A stretch of 64,000 nt of DNA from Muricea muricata (GCA_963855995.1 OY979724.1:4002858-4066857); one strand, 5' to 3'. Counted from the stretch's first letter, positions 51,201-61,795 are shown. The notes: generated by a model not told the origin, from the sequence alone. Numbers and translations are program-made.

Positions 51201-54200
51201 CAAGTCTTGAAACCGAAAAACAAACTCATCTGTGTTGGTGTCCCATTCTAATCCCAGTACCATGCTATTGTTAGTTTTTTCAACAGTGGGGTTGCAAGTA
51301 ATTTTTGAATATGTCGTTTCATCCGCCCCAGGCGAAGTGTCTAATTTGCAGTCTTCTTGAGAAGTAATGTATGCTCTAAGTTCCTGATGATTGGTTTCCC
51401 ATTTTCTTAAGTCAAATTCCGCGTCTAACATAATTGCCTTACTTTTATCATACAATTCCTGACCCTGTGCTAAGCTATTGCTACCGCTGATCAAATCATC
51501 AACGTACAAATCCTTCTTTAATCGCTCAATAACAAACTGTTCATTTTCAATGTATCTATTGAGGTGGTGCTTAATTGTTGCATTTAAAAGAAATGGACTA
51601 CTAGTCAATCCGAAAACAACTCTACAAAATTTGTAAACTATGGTCTCGTCCGAATCTAACGCATACTACAAAAAACGCAATTAGTCCCTATGTTCAGGTG
51701 TTATGGCAACGTTTAGGAAAGCCTGCTTTATATCCGCCATAATTGCTATGGTATTTAATCTGAATCTGATAAGAATGTCGAAAATCTTGGAAATTAGATT
51801 TGGTCCTGAATAAAGGCATTCATTGAGTGAGGGACCGTTTACTTTACAAGAAGCATCAAAAACTGCGCGAATTTTAGAGGTTGTTTTATCTGCAGGTATC
51901 ACTGGCCTGTGTGGTAAGTAATGCACCTTGCCTACTTCAGCTACAACCTCATTAGTGGGAACTTGTTCAATAATTCCGGTTTTTTCATACTCTTTAAAAA
52001 TATCATCATAGGCATTAAGAATTCCCTTTGACTTTAACCTTCCCTTCAATGATTCCAACCGTGTCTTACTTACTTTTAAATTATCAGGTAATGGCTCATG
52101 GTTGGGCTTAAATGGTAGTTTCGTCACATATCTAGTCCCATCATGCACTGTATTGCTCTGAAAATCAGTGACAACCTGGTCACTTCCAGGACCTATACTC
52201 TCGGTAGCCCAAAACTTATCTAAATGATCTCTTAAGATATCAGTTGTGTGTTCTACCTCAGCTGTTGTACGCAATAAGTGAGTCTCAAAGCAATGTAAGT
52301 CAGGAGAGCTTGAACCTAGTCGACCGCTAATGACCCAACCCAGCCTTGTTCCACATGCAACAGGTCCATCCTTACTTCTAACAATTCTTCCAGTCATGAA
52401 TGCATGGTAAAAATCTATGCCTACTAAAATACCCACTGCACTGTGAAAGACTATCATTGTGCATGGTCAGCAAACTCAAGATTCCTAAACTCCACAATGT
52501 TTTTTGCACTAGCTATGTGCTGGCTTTTCAGGGGACTGCATATGGTGGGCACACACAATGCCTCAATTAAAGTAAACATATTTTCAGACTTGCCCTTAAT
52601 TTTTACTTGTACAACATCAAGCTCTTGTACTTCACTATCATTGCCCTGTCCGAATGTCTTAATTATTACCTTCTCTGTTCGGAAGGTCTTTAACTGCAAG
52701 GTGTTCTTAGCCTTTGCTGATATATACGAGCGCTGGCTGCCACTGTCAAATAATATCCTGGTATGGTGTTTGACATCAGTGGTGTCTGCTGCACATATGT
52801 GTGCTAATGCAGTTTGTAATAGTATGCCCTTGTTTTCACACCCTGTGTGACCAGTAAAACTACTTCTATCCTTATCTGTAGTATCGTTACCCCCTCAATC
52901 TTATCATTCTCATTGTGTTTCCCCGCATGATCAGCCTCGCATATCGATATATGATGTTTACCCCTCTTACATTTTTTGCATACATATTCCGAGGTACAAT
53001 TTTTGGCAATGTGGCCATTGTCTAAACAGATAAAACATCTTCCATGCCTGCGTAAAATAGCTTTCCTAGCCTGGCAATTTGTTTCCTTATGGCACCTAGA
53101 TGAAAAACGATCTCCACTACAATACAAACAGGACCCTTTTTTGTTCCTGGTGTAAGTAAATAGTCCGCTGGTTGTGTAAGGTTCTCTTTTTCGCGAAAAG
53201 TCAGATGTAACCTTATCAAGATTACAGTTTTCCTGAGCCTTAAGTTCATTGCTAAAATACTCCATTAGCTTATTTAGACTCCAAACTTGGCCACAAAATT
53301 GTCGTGAGATTATCATGTTTATCTCATCTGGTAATCTGTCTTTTAATATGGGAATAAGTAGAGAACCGTACCTTGCCGTATCGAGTTTAAGTGCTTTCAA
53401 ATTCCGAATACAATTCTCAACATGAGTATAAAGCATTCTTAACCCCTTAATATTATTAAACGATCTTATCTTGTCAATTTTTAGCAACGATTCCATGTGG
53501 GCCGAAATTAACACCTGTTCATTACCGAATCTGTCTGTTAAAAGATCAACGGCCTGAGTATAATTTTCAGAGCTCAAGGTCAACCCCGATATTGTGGCCT
53601 GAGCCTCACCTTTAAGACAACCCTTTAAATAATTAAATTTATCGATATCATTAATGTTAGTATTATCATGTATGGACACTTTGAACTGGTCCCAAAAACC
53701 CTGCCAATCTAGGGGATTGCATCCAAACTGAGGAAGACCTATTTCAGGTCATTTACAATGTGCTTGAGGACTACTTGATCTTTGACCTCCTACGTTCCCT
53801 AATGATGATCCTAATAGTAAGTAATGCGCCAGAACTTGATAAGTCGGCTCTAGACTTTTCATATGATTTATTACTTCCGCCCCAATTTCCTCCGGCTTAA
53901 CAAGGGATAAAATTTCTTCATGCACAGTGTTGTATGGTGTTATGAGTTGAGTCAAAGTATTTTTAAACCCGAGAAGCTTAGATTGCTCATTACCCTCCGA
54001 ATTACGGTCGTTTCGCTACATAGTCGTTTCGCTACAAGTCGTTTCGCTACACGCATAAAGTCGTTTCGCTACACGCATAAAGTCGTTTCGCTACACGCAT
54101 AAAGTCGTTTCGCTACACGCGCAAAGCTATGAATGTGTATTGTGTAATGCTATATATAAGTGTCAACTTGCTGTAGGGTGTTTAAAAAGTCTATCTTGGG

Positions 54201-57200
54201 CTAGAAAAGTCTACAGGGTGCCCTCCAAAAATGTCCCTCCATTAGAAATGGCCCATGCAAATTCAACATGCTCCCGTTATGCTCCCACAAGTATTGCTCT
54301 ATGAGTGGTGGACCATTCTTACTCGAACTGATGGTATCACGAATTTATTATTTTTCACATAATAATGATAATAATTTATTAGTTTTTCCAAAAAAATTGG
54401 TTTTCCAAAAAAATTGAATTTTTTTCGCTGTATTCTTTGCAATTTCTTCTCAGACACTAGTCGAATATGAATTGCTGTCAGGCAGGCTTCGTTGTGCAGC
54501 AGGTTTATCAACAGGTACAATGGAAGCTGTGTCTTTCCAGATGCACGTCGATTTAATCGATGATGCCATCCTTCAACGTCATTATTGGTGCGTACAGACT
54601 GCATGTACACACTCCAAGATGAAGGTGGCCATGTTGCGTTGTCAATCCAAGTTGACTTCACGTATAGTGTGAACTCTTGCAGCTGTGGCGTTGATGCTTG
54701 ACGCTCTAATGTGACAAACATTTGAGGGATTTCTCTCTTCGGAAGAAAAGGTAAGGCCATCATCTTTTTTATAAAAGCGTGGGTGCCACGGTCATTGGTG
54801 TATGCACCTTGAAGACCTAATCCTTGAACCTATGAAGTTAAAAATATAAGAAGAAGAACATTAGGATATTACAGATTTAAGTATATAAATGGGGCGCGTT
54901 GTCGCCGTAAATAAATACGATGAAACTCGTAGTAATTCAAACAACATTCGGAAGTAAAGAACTACCGACTAGGTACTTGCATGTATGGATGAAAATAGAA
55001 CCTTTCGATGCGGAATTTAAAGATCTCTATATACACATGATTGATGACTTCATTGTTAGTTATTTATAATTTCGTTCAGATTGAATTGTGTTTATTCAAC
55101 TGTTGTTCAATATTTATTGCAAAATAAAATATGCCGTCACAATAAAATTTACACCCGTTTCAAAATTACGCGACCAAACCGAAAATAGTTGAAATGAAAT
55201 AATTTCAGTATTGAAAATATGGTCCGCATTTGAAACTTTGCACTATTCTTGGATCGCTATAGTTACTTTTTAGTGATTGTTTTAATTTTTTTACCACCAG
55301 AACTTTGACTACTAACCTTTCGCCACAATGCTTGCGTCCAGTGAAAGACACAACCCATCAATTTGACACCGGGAAGGAGTTGCCGTAACACATTCCACAA
55401 AGCAGATTCAAAATCGAGTGTCACCTTCATCACTGACGGTTCGGAGGGGAGCACTTGCCACTTCTTTGTTTTTAGGAAATCCAAATTTATAGCATTCAAT
55501 TCTAATTTCTATAGCATCAGCATATCAATAACTGGTTTACGTAACTCAGAAAATTCCAAATGGTTGAGTCATACCATTTTATCATTAACTTTGAAAATCT
55601 TTCGTGCGATTTCGTGCATTAATCATATGGAGGGCAAAATTACTAAAATATACATGATTGGCTAATATCTCCGAGAAAGAGTATAGTAGCGAAGTTATGT
55701 TAAAATTAACCTATTTTCCCTATTTCCAAGGAAGTTAATAGCTTTACTATATCTGAGATGTGTTCAAAATTATTATTATTCACTTAGTATTGACATAGTC
55801 GATTTTTACATTTGGATTACATTATCCAATCATGTGTCAATGTTGCCATCTATTTATTTTGTTTGTTTCGAGGTTTCAAGGCAATTAGGGCAAACAACAT
55901 GCAGTCACGCAAGGTGGGGTTGCTGCGGCTTGCGGGTATTAAAAGCCAACAAGTGTAGAATATAAGGCACATGACAACATGATCCGCAAAATTGCATATA
56001 ATGTCCTTTGAATGTTCCTGTTTCCTTTGGCACAAGTGACCAATCATAAAGAGGCAGGAAGTAATCACTCATTTCTAATTTAAATTACTCATGTATTCAT
56101 CAACTATTGCAAATGAATTGGGTTCCCGCACGTGAGGATCGTGATCAAATGAATTAATACAATATTTTAGGTTTGTAACTTTTAATATTTTAGGTTCATG
56201 CTTGTAGCGAACTGACTCAAAAGTTGTAGCGAAACGACTTCATGCGTGTAGCGAAACGACTTTAGATTGTAGCGAAATGACCTTAGATTGTAGCGAAACG
56301 ACCTGTAGCGAAACGACTTTGTAGCGAAACGACCGGATACCTACCCTCCGATGAAACATGTCCGTGTAATTCGCCCGTTAAGTTTTTTAAATATGTTTGT
56401 AGACCGAGGTATCTACCTTTGGCTCTAGCCAACCTTTCCGTCATATTGAACACAGTGCGCTTTGACACAATAAACAATAGTCAATTCAACCTTCAGCGAG
56501 CCTTTTTTTCCGATTAAGAGCGACAACACACAAGTTACGCAAAAAACAAAACCGCACTATATTCTACAGTAGACAAATATCAAGAAACCGCGAGAATTAA
56601 AATAAAGAGTTAAATTCTACCTCAAAAAGACTGAATATGTCACAACGTGAGTCCGCCGACACGCTTTGAGACCTCAGACTTGTGCGCGCTGTCAACCAGT
56701 ATAACGCTGTTCTAATCCGTTTATAATCCGCTTCTCTGTTCCATGGACTTCTCATAGTCCCATATCGGGCTCCATTTAAAAAGCGACTTCACACTCAGTG
56801 CTTTTTAGAAAATTATTTTAATATGTTCAAGAAGCGTATAATTTACATGTGTTCCGTAGAACGTTCAATCCCAATCTAAATCAACGTGGTCATGCACGTG
56901 ATCAATACGTCACATAAAATAAACCAATAACCCTTGTGCAAAATAATTAAATTAAAATGTCAGTGCATATAAAGTGTCATTGTTTTCCACAGCCTGTTTC
57001 ATCGAGGATACAAGTTGCTTTGGATTAAATACGCTTATTTCGGCTTTAAATTGCAGTCTGAGGTCATCATTTCTTTGAAGAGCAATACGTTGTATCTGTA
57101 GTATTTTAATATTTTAGTTACACTGACGATAAAACAACTTGCAATGTTAGTCAATAACCAACCAATGTTCAATACTTTAATAGGTTCAATGACCTACATT

Positions 57201-57961
57201 TTTACGCGTCATTCCAAGCATGTGAACAGCGTGACACAAGTCTGTGGACGAAATGAAGAGCCAGAAAAATATTTAAATATTTTGATACACAAAGTTTGTT
57301 CCATTATATACTAAGTATGAAAGATAGAAATATTCTGAAATTATCTTCAAAATACTGCTACGATATACTTAGAACTTTTGACATATTGAATGAGTTAACT
57401 TGAATAAAGTATTTGTAAGTTTATATACTGTAATGTCTTTTTTATAATTTTATTTTTTGTAACTAATGTATATGTAGGTATTCAATGTACCAATATTGGT
57501 ATTTGTTTGAATAAAGTATGTTTTATTTTCGCTTTATTTTCGCTTTGTAGCCGTATCTGAGGTGTTCGAAGAATACAACCATTATGGATAGACTCTTCAT
57601 GATCGAATAAACTCGCACTTCCAGTAGGCCGACCAAGACGATACGGCTTCACATCACCGCTATTCAAAAAACGTATAAATCGTCCGGTACACAGTTTTTG
57701 GGCAAACAAATAACTGTGATGCTATTTCTTTATACCTCCTTTGATAAAATAGTCTTTGATAAACCATTCTCCAACGCAAATCATGCGCCGAATAAGGTCT
57801 CGGCATTGTGTGCAGTATATACTGCAAACAGGTTTTAATTTGATAAAATCTTCATGATAAAATCTTCGTGTTGACGCATATATTACAGTAACCACGTGAT
57901 CGATATATATATATATATATATTATAGTATATTTCGCCTGGCAACCTTTTCGGGATTGACA

Positions 57962-58033
<72 letters not shown>

Positions 58034-58043
58034 ACTATATGTG

Positions 58044-58085
<42 letters not shown>

Positions 58086-61000
58086 ATTATATGTGAATTT
58101 TTTTTAAATAGATGGTGACAAATATTATGGCTCGTCTTTCTACTGCTTTTCTGGAGAGTGGATGTTAATCCGTTGTGACGTTCCGGGAAATGCCACTCTA
58201 TTACGCCAACCCATTGGAAAAAATGACACAATAATAATTGATCCTTCTGTTGACAATGACAAAATAAAATTGGTCTCTAAGAATGTATTTAATATAACAC
58301 GCTTGACATACAATGATACCGGAGATTACATGTGTCAGTCCGATATGTCGAAGGCACCTAACACTACTTTCAGGACGTTGACAAGACATCGACTCATTGT
58401 AAAGAAAGAAGGTAAAATTTAACTATTAATTTGTCCAAGGTTTTACCCGAAATTACTATTCTTAAAACAAAGACAATGTCATAAAATGGGTGCATTTCTG
58501 TCTTATTCGGGGGGGGGGTTCGTAGTCGCAAATCGAGCATCCATTCTACCAACAGTCCAACGCGGGCTCAACTTTCAAAATGGCGGTTGTCGCGGAGTGA
58601 AGATTTGAATGCATGATATATCAACTGCTACAAACATATTGCTTCAACAAAATTGTATTTTTATTCACTTTCGCTATTTTATTCACTTTTACTCCCTCTG
58701 CAGCCAGGTGCTACAGTATTGATGAAAGCTAAGGCGCGACTCAATCCACACTTACCCAAATGTCACATGAGCCTGGCTTCCTCTGAAGCCTAGTTAAAAT
58801 TGCATGGATTACTCCTGTTGTGAAAGGCATAGCATGCGTTGAAATCAGGCATTGTTCATGCATGAGTTGTTTATATTTTAGCTTCTTAAACGAATTGTTG
58901 TTTAGGAAAAGCGTATAAAAATGCCAAAATTGAAAAGAAGCCAAATAAAGCATACTACGATGTTGGAAGCAATGTTAACCTGACATGCGAAGCTGAAAAA
59001 AATACCAACTTGTATGAAATTATATGGTACAGACTTGATTCGGAAGGAAAACTGAAGAAGCTGAAATCAGCAGTTAATGGACCTGGTACCCTTACTCTGA
59101 CGCTGAATTCGTTGTCTAAGGAAAACGCAGGCAGCTACAAGTGTGTAATATCTCGTGCTCAAGTGGACTTCTCCATTGCTCAGATTGTCAATATAAATGT
59201 TAAAGGTGCGACTGTTCACCGTATATAATTTTTTTCTGGTTCTTTTCGCTTTCTTAGCTCTGCAATTTGATAAAGCAGTCCTGTTCGTGTTTTAAATATT
59301 GCATAAAGTGTATAAAATATAAACCTTTGGTTATTACTCGCAAAAAAAGGCGCTCAATGTACTTTTATTATTTAGGTGACGTTTCGCACCTTCTTTCCTT
59401 TATTTTAATATCCTCCATGTGTTTCGCTAAATTACAAAGAACGTTTTCTTTTTTCTCAAGACGATTTGAGTCTTAATTTTATGGTAGTATACCACAAGAG
59501 AAAACGTTTCTGATCCAAGCTCAATTAAAATGAACTTTTGCTACGATGTTGGGTGTGTTCCAGGATCGTTATAAATGATTTTCGTCTCTACGTTGTTGTC
59601 ATAGTAACCGAGATTTATTACACATAAAGGAGAGAAATGGCAATATTCCCAAAAATTATTGCTTTACAAGGAGTTATGGTATTAGTGCGAAATAGCCATG
59701 AATTTGTAACTCTAAAATGTCTATGCTATGAACATAAACTCTATTTAATTCTTTTAGTTCAGCGCATTGATCAGGATCTATACTATATGTTTTGAAAATT
59801 TGAAAATCATAGCGTCAATATTTGTTGAGATACGTGTTTTTGCATATATAAGCAATTTACATGAAACAATAAAATAGAACAATGAAAGCAGAGGTCAAGA
59901 ATAGACTAATAGTGTACTGTTTTTTGCTCTGGGTAATTAAAACAACGGCTTTAACCTGTGAAGGAACAGACTAAACCGAATTTCTCCACGCACTTTAAAA
60001 AAAAAAATGAAGAGAATTTTAATAAGGCTATAAGTAATATATTTTAAAGATCTTATAAAAACATTTTTACGCTTACATTGTCAAATGCTGCGAAGTTTAG
60101 GCTACCTTGCATATACAACTTTTTATCTTAATGCAGGTGGCGTCGAATATTACAATCCATCCAGCGTCCGTCTTCCAGGGGAATGGATCCTAATCGATTG
60201 CGATGTTCTTAATCGACCAAATGCAACTCTATCGTTTAAGCCTGACGGAATCCAAGACACAATATATGACCTCCCTATTGACCATGAAAAGATAAAACTG
60301 ACTTCAAAGAATGTCTTCAATATAACGCGCTTGACTCATCATGACAGCGGAGAGTACACATGTGATTTTAATGGGCAACAATCTAATGCTACCATTGGGA
60401 AAAGAGGACAAAAAGTCATTGTGCTAAATAAAGGTAACATTGAATATTGCGTATTTGGGCCATTGAGCTATAAGTGAACTGGAACGATAAGACGGGAGGA
60501 TTGAGGCCAAATTCATTCAGTTTTTCTGAGTTTTAACGTCAAATAAAAGAAAAGCACAACTTTGAAGCGAATTTTTCCGCACATTACAAAATTGCAGTTG
60601 TTAATTTCGAATTTTAATAAGGCATTTCTTTTTTGTCGAAAGTCTTGAACTTTTTATATTAAATCTAGCTTTTTATTAGATACACCGTCCGATTTTAAGT
60701 ATTTCAACTCGAAATTTAGAAACTTTAAATTTTGTATTGAGTTAGCGTTCCAGTTGTACCATAAAGTTCAGTGATCATACAGTCATAAGCCCCCACAGAA
60801 CTATGTCCTTAGAAAATCGGTTAGTGTTGTAACGCATGTGATTCTGGTATCTACTGAATCAGATTTTCTGCAAGTTACATTTAGTGTTGCTTGTATGTAC
60901 TTCTTTCAAGTAATTCTTGTTCAGGAAAAGCTTACATGGAAGCTTATATCAAAAAGAAGCCAAATGCAACATGCTACGATGTTGGAAGCATTATTCACCT

Positions 61001-61795
61001 GACATGCGAAGCAGAAAAGAATACAAACTTGTACGAAATTATATGGTACAGATATGATTCGCAAGGAAATCTGATAACATTGAAATCTGCACTCAATGGG
61101 CCTGGCATCCTAACTCTGACGCTGAATCCATTATCGAAGGAAACTGCAGGCAGCTACAAGTGTGTAATATCTCGTCCTCAAGTAAATTATTACAGCTCTC
61201 GGGTAGTCAACATAACTCTCAAAGCCAAAGGTAGGACTTTCAAATTTGTGGTCTTAGAATCTACAAAGTACTTATAGTACTTTTTTAAATTCAGCCATTA
61301 CATAAAGGCTATATACAGGAAGAGTAAAAAAGAAAAGTTAGAAAACTGTTGGCAAATACTCGCTAAATTGACGAGCGTGCAATCAGTGAGAGCTTTCAGC
61401 TAGACTATTATTAATTAATGTACATTTAAGATGCTAATGCCTGCAAATGCAAATAGTTGAGTGGAAGCATTTTCAAATTCTCATTTCAAATGTCAATATG
61501 ACCGTGCTTTCTTTCTTTCTTTAAACAGAAGGGATCAAATACTATGATCCCCAAGTTCGCCTAACTGGAGAGTGGATCTCAATCAAATGCGGTTTGCCTT
61601 TTTCGAGAGATATAGGCTTTACGCCCCTTGGAACAACCAATATCTTGTACAACTTTATTGCAAATTCAAATACTCTCAATATAACACGCTTGACCTATAA
61701 AGATAGTGGACAATATATCTGCGCATTTGATGCGAAGAAATATCATACTATGTCTGGTGTCGTGGAAAGATATGATGTCGATGTATTAGAAAAAG
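38234..61795 (+). CDS. Multi-Ig-domain receptor with alternating A/B Ig exons (3' end beyond window)
   Basis: A signal-peptide exon (38234-38339) is followed by seven exons: 39217-39525, 45647-45946, 58112-58411, 58906-59205, 60137-60433, 60925-61230 and 61529-61795. Every internal exon is flanked by phase-1 introns, is a multiple of three and encodes one Ig-like domain, so they splice into one 728-residue frame. The order is A-B-A-B-A-B-A. No transmembrane segment is seen, so the gene must continue to the right. I infer a secreted or surface adhesion, allorecognition or immune-type receptor; I recognise no named orthologue. It is treated as one gene because only one signal-peptide exon was found, but two adjacent genes remain possible across the 12-kb intron filled with transposons. 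Confidence 0.75.
39217..39525 (+). CDS. Ig receptor exon 2: type A domain 1
   Basis: The acceptor ATGCAG and donor GTAAAA are good. The domain opens [17 protein letters not shown], has its first Cys in DINCD, then [18 protein letters not shown] with the second Cys. NIT is a glycosylation sequon. Confidence 0.8.
41723..44387. repeat. Inverted repeat pair, 31 bp exact
   Basis: ACCATTGAGTTCTATTATAT and the following bases (41723-41753) recur inverted at 44357-44387. A second, weaker inverted match links about 40995-41030 (GGCTACCT ... TTGAAGCCAAA) with about 44560-44605. This suggests an old foldback element or two oppositely inserted copies of one repeat. Confidence 0.5.
44509..44554. repeat. 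Perfect 46-bp GC-rich palindrome
   Basis: GCGTGAAATGACCCCCAGAC followed by ACG and its exact complement, with no spacer. It is likely the centre or end of a foldback element within intron 2. Confidence 0.85.
45647..45946 (+). CDS. Ig receptor exon 3: type B domain 1
   Basis: Canonical Ig fold marks: [19 protein letters not shown] (first Cys and core Trp), then [19 protein letters not shown] with the second Cys in D-x-G-x-Y-x-C-like context. 300 bp, phase 1-1. Confidence 0.82.
46026..47830. mobile_element. Crypton-like (tyrosine recombinase) element
   Basis: Contains a minus-strand recombinase pseudogene. Both flanks carry the motif GTGAATGATAA in opposite orientation, close to TATACT (46180-46208 and about 47805-47832). 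The left flank is also a hairpin (46048-46156) built on CAAAATATCGTGATTTA. Exact ends and any target duplication could not be fixed. It lies in intron 3 of the Ig gene. Confidence 0.6.
46421..47619 (-). pseudogene. Tyrosine recombinase (DUF3504/Crypton family), decayed
   Basis: From ATG at 47619 the sequence begins [20 protein letters not shown], shifts frame, then shows a core-binding region ([40 protein letters not shown]). The catalytic part has HSIRAT (His-Arg), [13 protein letters not shown] (His and the Tyr nucleophile region), and then an acidic tail to stop 46421. Frameshifts near 47400 and 46850 and a stop near 47048 break it. This family acts by Tyr-mediated strand exchange, and related domains sit in cellular genes such as ZMYM and QRICH1. 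Confidence 0.7.
47967..48327. repeat. Long TA microsatellite
   Basis: About 360 bases of nearly pure TA repeats with a few TACA and TAGA variants. Reading frames of Ile-Tyr repeats on both strands are artefacts. It is strongly self-complementary. Confidence 0.95.
48349..48592. repeat. Foldback repeat with three TGTTGATATAAC hairpins
   Basis: CCGTGTTGATATAACTGTAT and its complement frame a hairpin at 48349-48500, with arms containing GAGTGGAAATTGGAAAAA around a GCCCGCAGGGCG loop. A third short hairpin lies at 48561-48592. It abuts the truncated 3' LTR of the BEL/Pao element. Confidence 0.65.
48678..52850 (-). pseudogene. BEL/Pao pol (protease, reverse transcriptase, RNase H, integrase)
   Basis: The aspartic protease region has [17 protein letters not shown]. 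Reverse transcriptase has [46 protein letters not shown] and the catalytic YVDDLISGS. RNase H has [17 protein letters not shown] and [12 protein letters not shown]. Integrase has a zinc-binding [17 protein letters not shown] with [11 protein letters not shown], core Asp in [30 protein letters not shown] with the catalytic Glu, and a C-terminal DUF5641-like domain ending at 48678. In-frame stops occur near 51680 (TAA and TAG close together), 50999, 50534 and 49520; several fit C-to-T changes at CGA or G-to-A at TGG. Confidence 0.88.
52804..53995 (-). pseudogene. BEL/Pao gag, main part (DUF1759 and zinc knuckles)
   Basis: After [18 protein letters not shown] comes a DUF1759-type capsid region ([19 protein letters not shown]), then Cys/His knuckles [14 protein letters not shown] and [11 protein letters not shown] frameshift near 53755 separates the coiled N-terminal segment (53995-53752), and another near 52850 shifts into the protease. 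Confidence 0.8.
53991..56351. mobile_element. MULE (Mutator-like) DNA transposon nested in BEL gag
   Basis: The element at 54001-56341 is flanked by a perfect 10-bp duplication TACCCTCCGA (53991-54000 and 56342-56351), in the 8-10 bp range of Mutator elements. Both ends carry GGTCGTTTCGCTACA in inverted orientation. Each terminal region is a tandem array of GTCGTTTCGCTACA with a CGCATAAA-like spacer (about 54005-54120 and 56215-56335). Gag coding homology ([14 protein letters not shown] on the right, [16 protein letters not shown] on the left) rejoins when the element is removed. Confidence 0.9.
54299..55505 (-). CDS. MULE transposase, C-terminal exons
   Basis: Two minus-strand pieces, about 55505-55312 and 54834-54299, join at a GCGAAAG donor and a TTCATAG acceptor. 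They read [14 protein letters not shown] (catalytic Asp region), [13 protein letters not shown] (the H-x-x-x-A-x-W-like MULE motif), then [38 protein letters not shown] and GWHHRLNR. The end at 54299 is a normal stop. The N-terminal exons (usually FLYWCH zinc finger and first catalytic Asp) were not reconstructed between 55506 and 56200. No lesion is seen in the part read, so the copy may be relatively young. Confidence 0.7.
56340..56437 (-). pseudogene. BEL/Pao gag N-terminus, cut off by the MULE
   Basis: The frame starts with [20 protein letters not shown] and reaches HVSSEG at the insertion site. The remainder of gag resumes at 53995. Confidence 0.65.
57480..57895 (-). other. Unrecognised open frame with one in-frame stop
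   Basis: About 135 codons in one minus-strand frame contain [20 protein letters not shown], a TAG near 57722, then [14 protein letters not shown] and [17 protein letters not shown], followed by AATAAA signals near 57531 and 57519. The composition looks protein-like, but I recognise no domain. It may be a retrocopy or part of an element. Confidence 0.25.
57901..58082. repeat. TA microsatellite blocks
   Basis: Three TA-repeat blocks (about 57901-57920, 57963-58029 and 58051-58082) are separated by unique sequence and by a duplicated ATTATTATATGTGAATTT. The last block ends 30 bp before a type A Ig exon. Confidence 0.9.
58112..58411 (+). CDS. Ig receptor exon 4: type A domain 2
   Basis: Reads [20 protein letters not shown], first core Cys in [23 protein letters not shown] with the second, and tail RLIVKKEG. 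It has an extra Cys before GEW that other A domains lack. Phase 1-1, 300 bp. Confidence 0.8.
58906..59205 (+). CDS. Ig receptor exon 5: type B domain 2
   Basis: [39 protein letters not shown], then [19 protein letters not shown]. It is very close to the other B exons in its first half and differs in the last 30 residues ([17 protein letters not shown]). Confidence 0.82.
60137..60433 (+). CDS. Ig receptor exon 6: type A domain 3
   Basis: [25 protein letters not shown] with the first Cys, [18 protein letters not shown] with the second. Three further N-x-S/T sequons (for example NATL and NATI) suggest heavy glycosylation. 297 bp, phase 1-1. Confidence 0.8.
60587..60868. repeat. 282-bp intron duplicate, copy 1
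   Basis: Matches 62933-63214 over 282 bases with one mismatch (GTACC versus GTAGC). It lies in the intron immediately before a type B exon. Confidence 0.95.
60925..61230 (+). CDS. Ig receptor exon 7: type B domain 3
   Basis: [39 protein letters not shown], then [20 protein letters not shown] and YKC. It is almost identical to the exon at 45647 from NTNLYEI to the end. An extra Cys (NATCYDV) and an added NAT sequon are private. 306 bp, phase 1-1. Confidence 0.82.
61529..61795 (+). CDS. Ig receptor exon 8: type A domain 4
   Basis: [20 protein letters not shown], first Cys in KCGL, then [18 protein letters not shown] with the second Cys. It is shorter (267 bp) because the middle strands are reduced. 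The donor GTAAAA at 61796 keeps phase 1, so another exon must follow. Confidence 0.8.

Larger units (their letters stand above)
48616..56991 (-). mobile_element. BEL/Pao LTR retrotransposon, decayed, host of a MULE insertion
   Basis: Minus-strand order is 5' LTR (starting at 56991 with TGTGGAAAACAATGAC), gag (from about 56437), protease, reverse transcriptase, RNase H and integrase, with a polypurine tract GGTGGGGGAAGA (48656-48645) directly before a second TGTGGAAAACAATGAC at 48644. This second LTR matches the first for only about 29 bp and then gives way to a foldback repeat. Gag is interrupted by a MULE transposon at 54001-56341. Coding frames carry several stops. It lies in intron 3 of the Ig gene, antisense to it. 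Confidence 0.88.
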
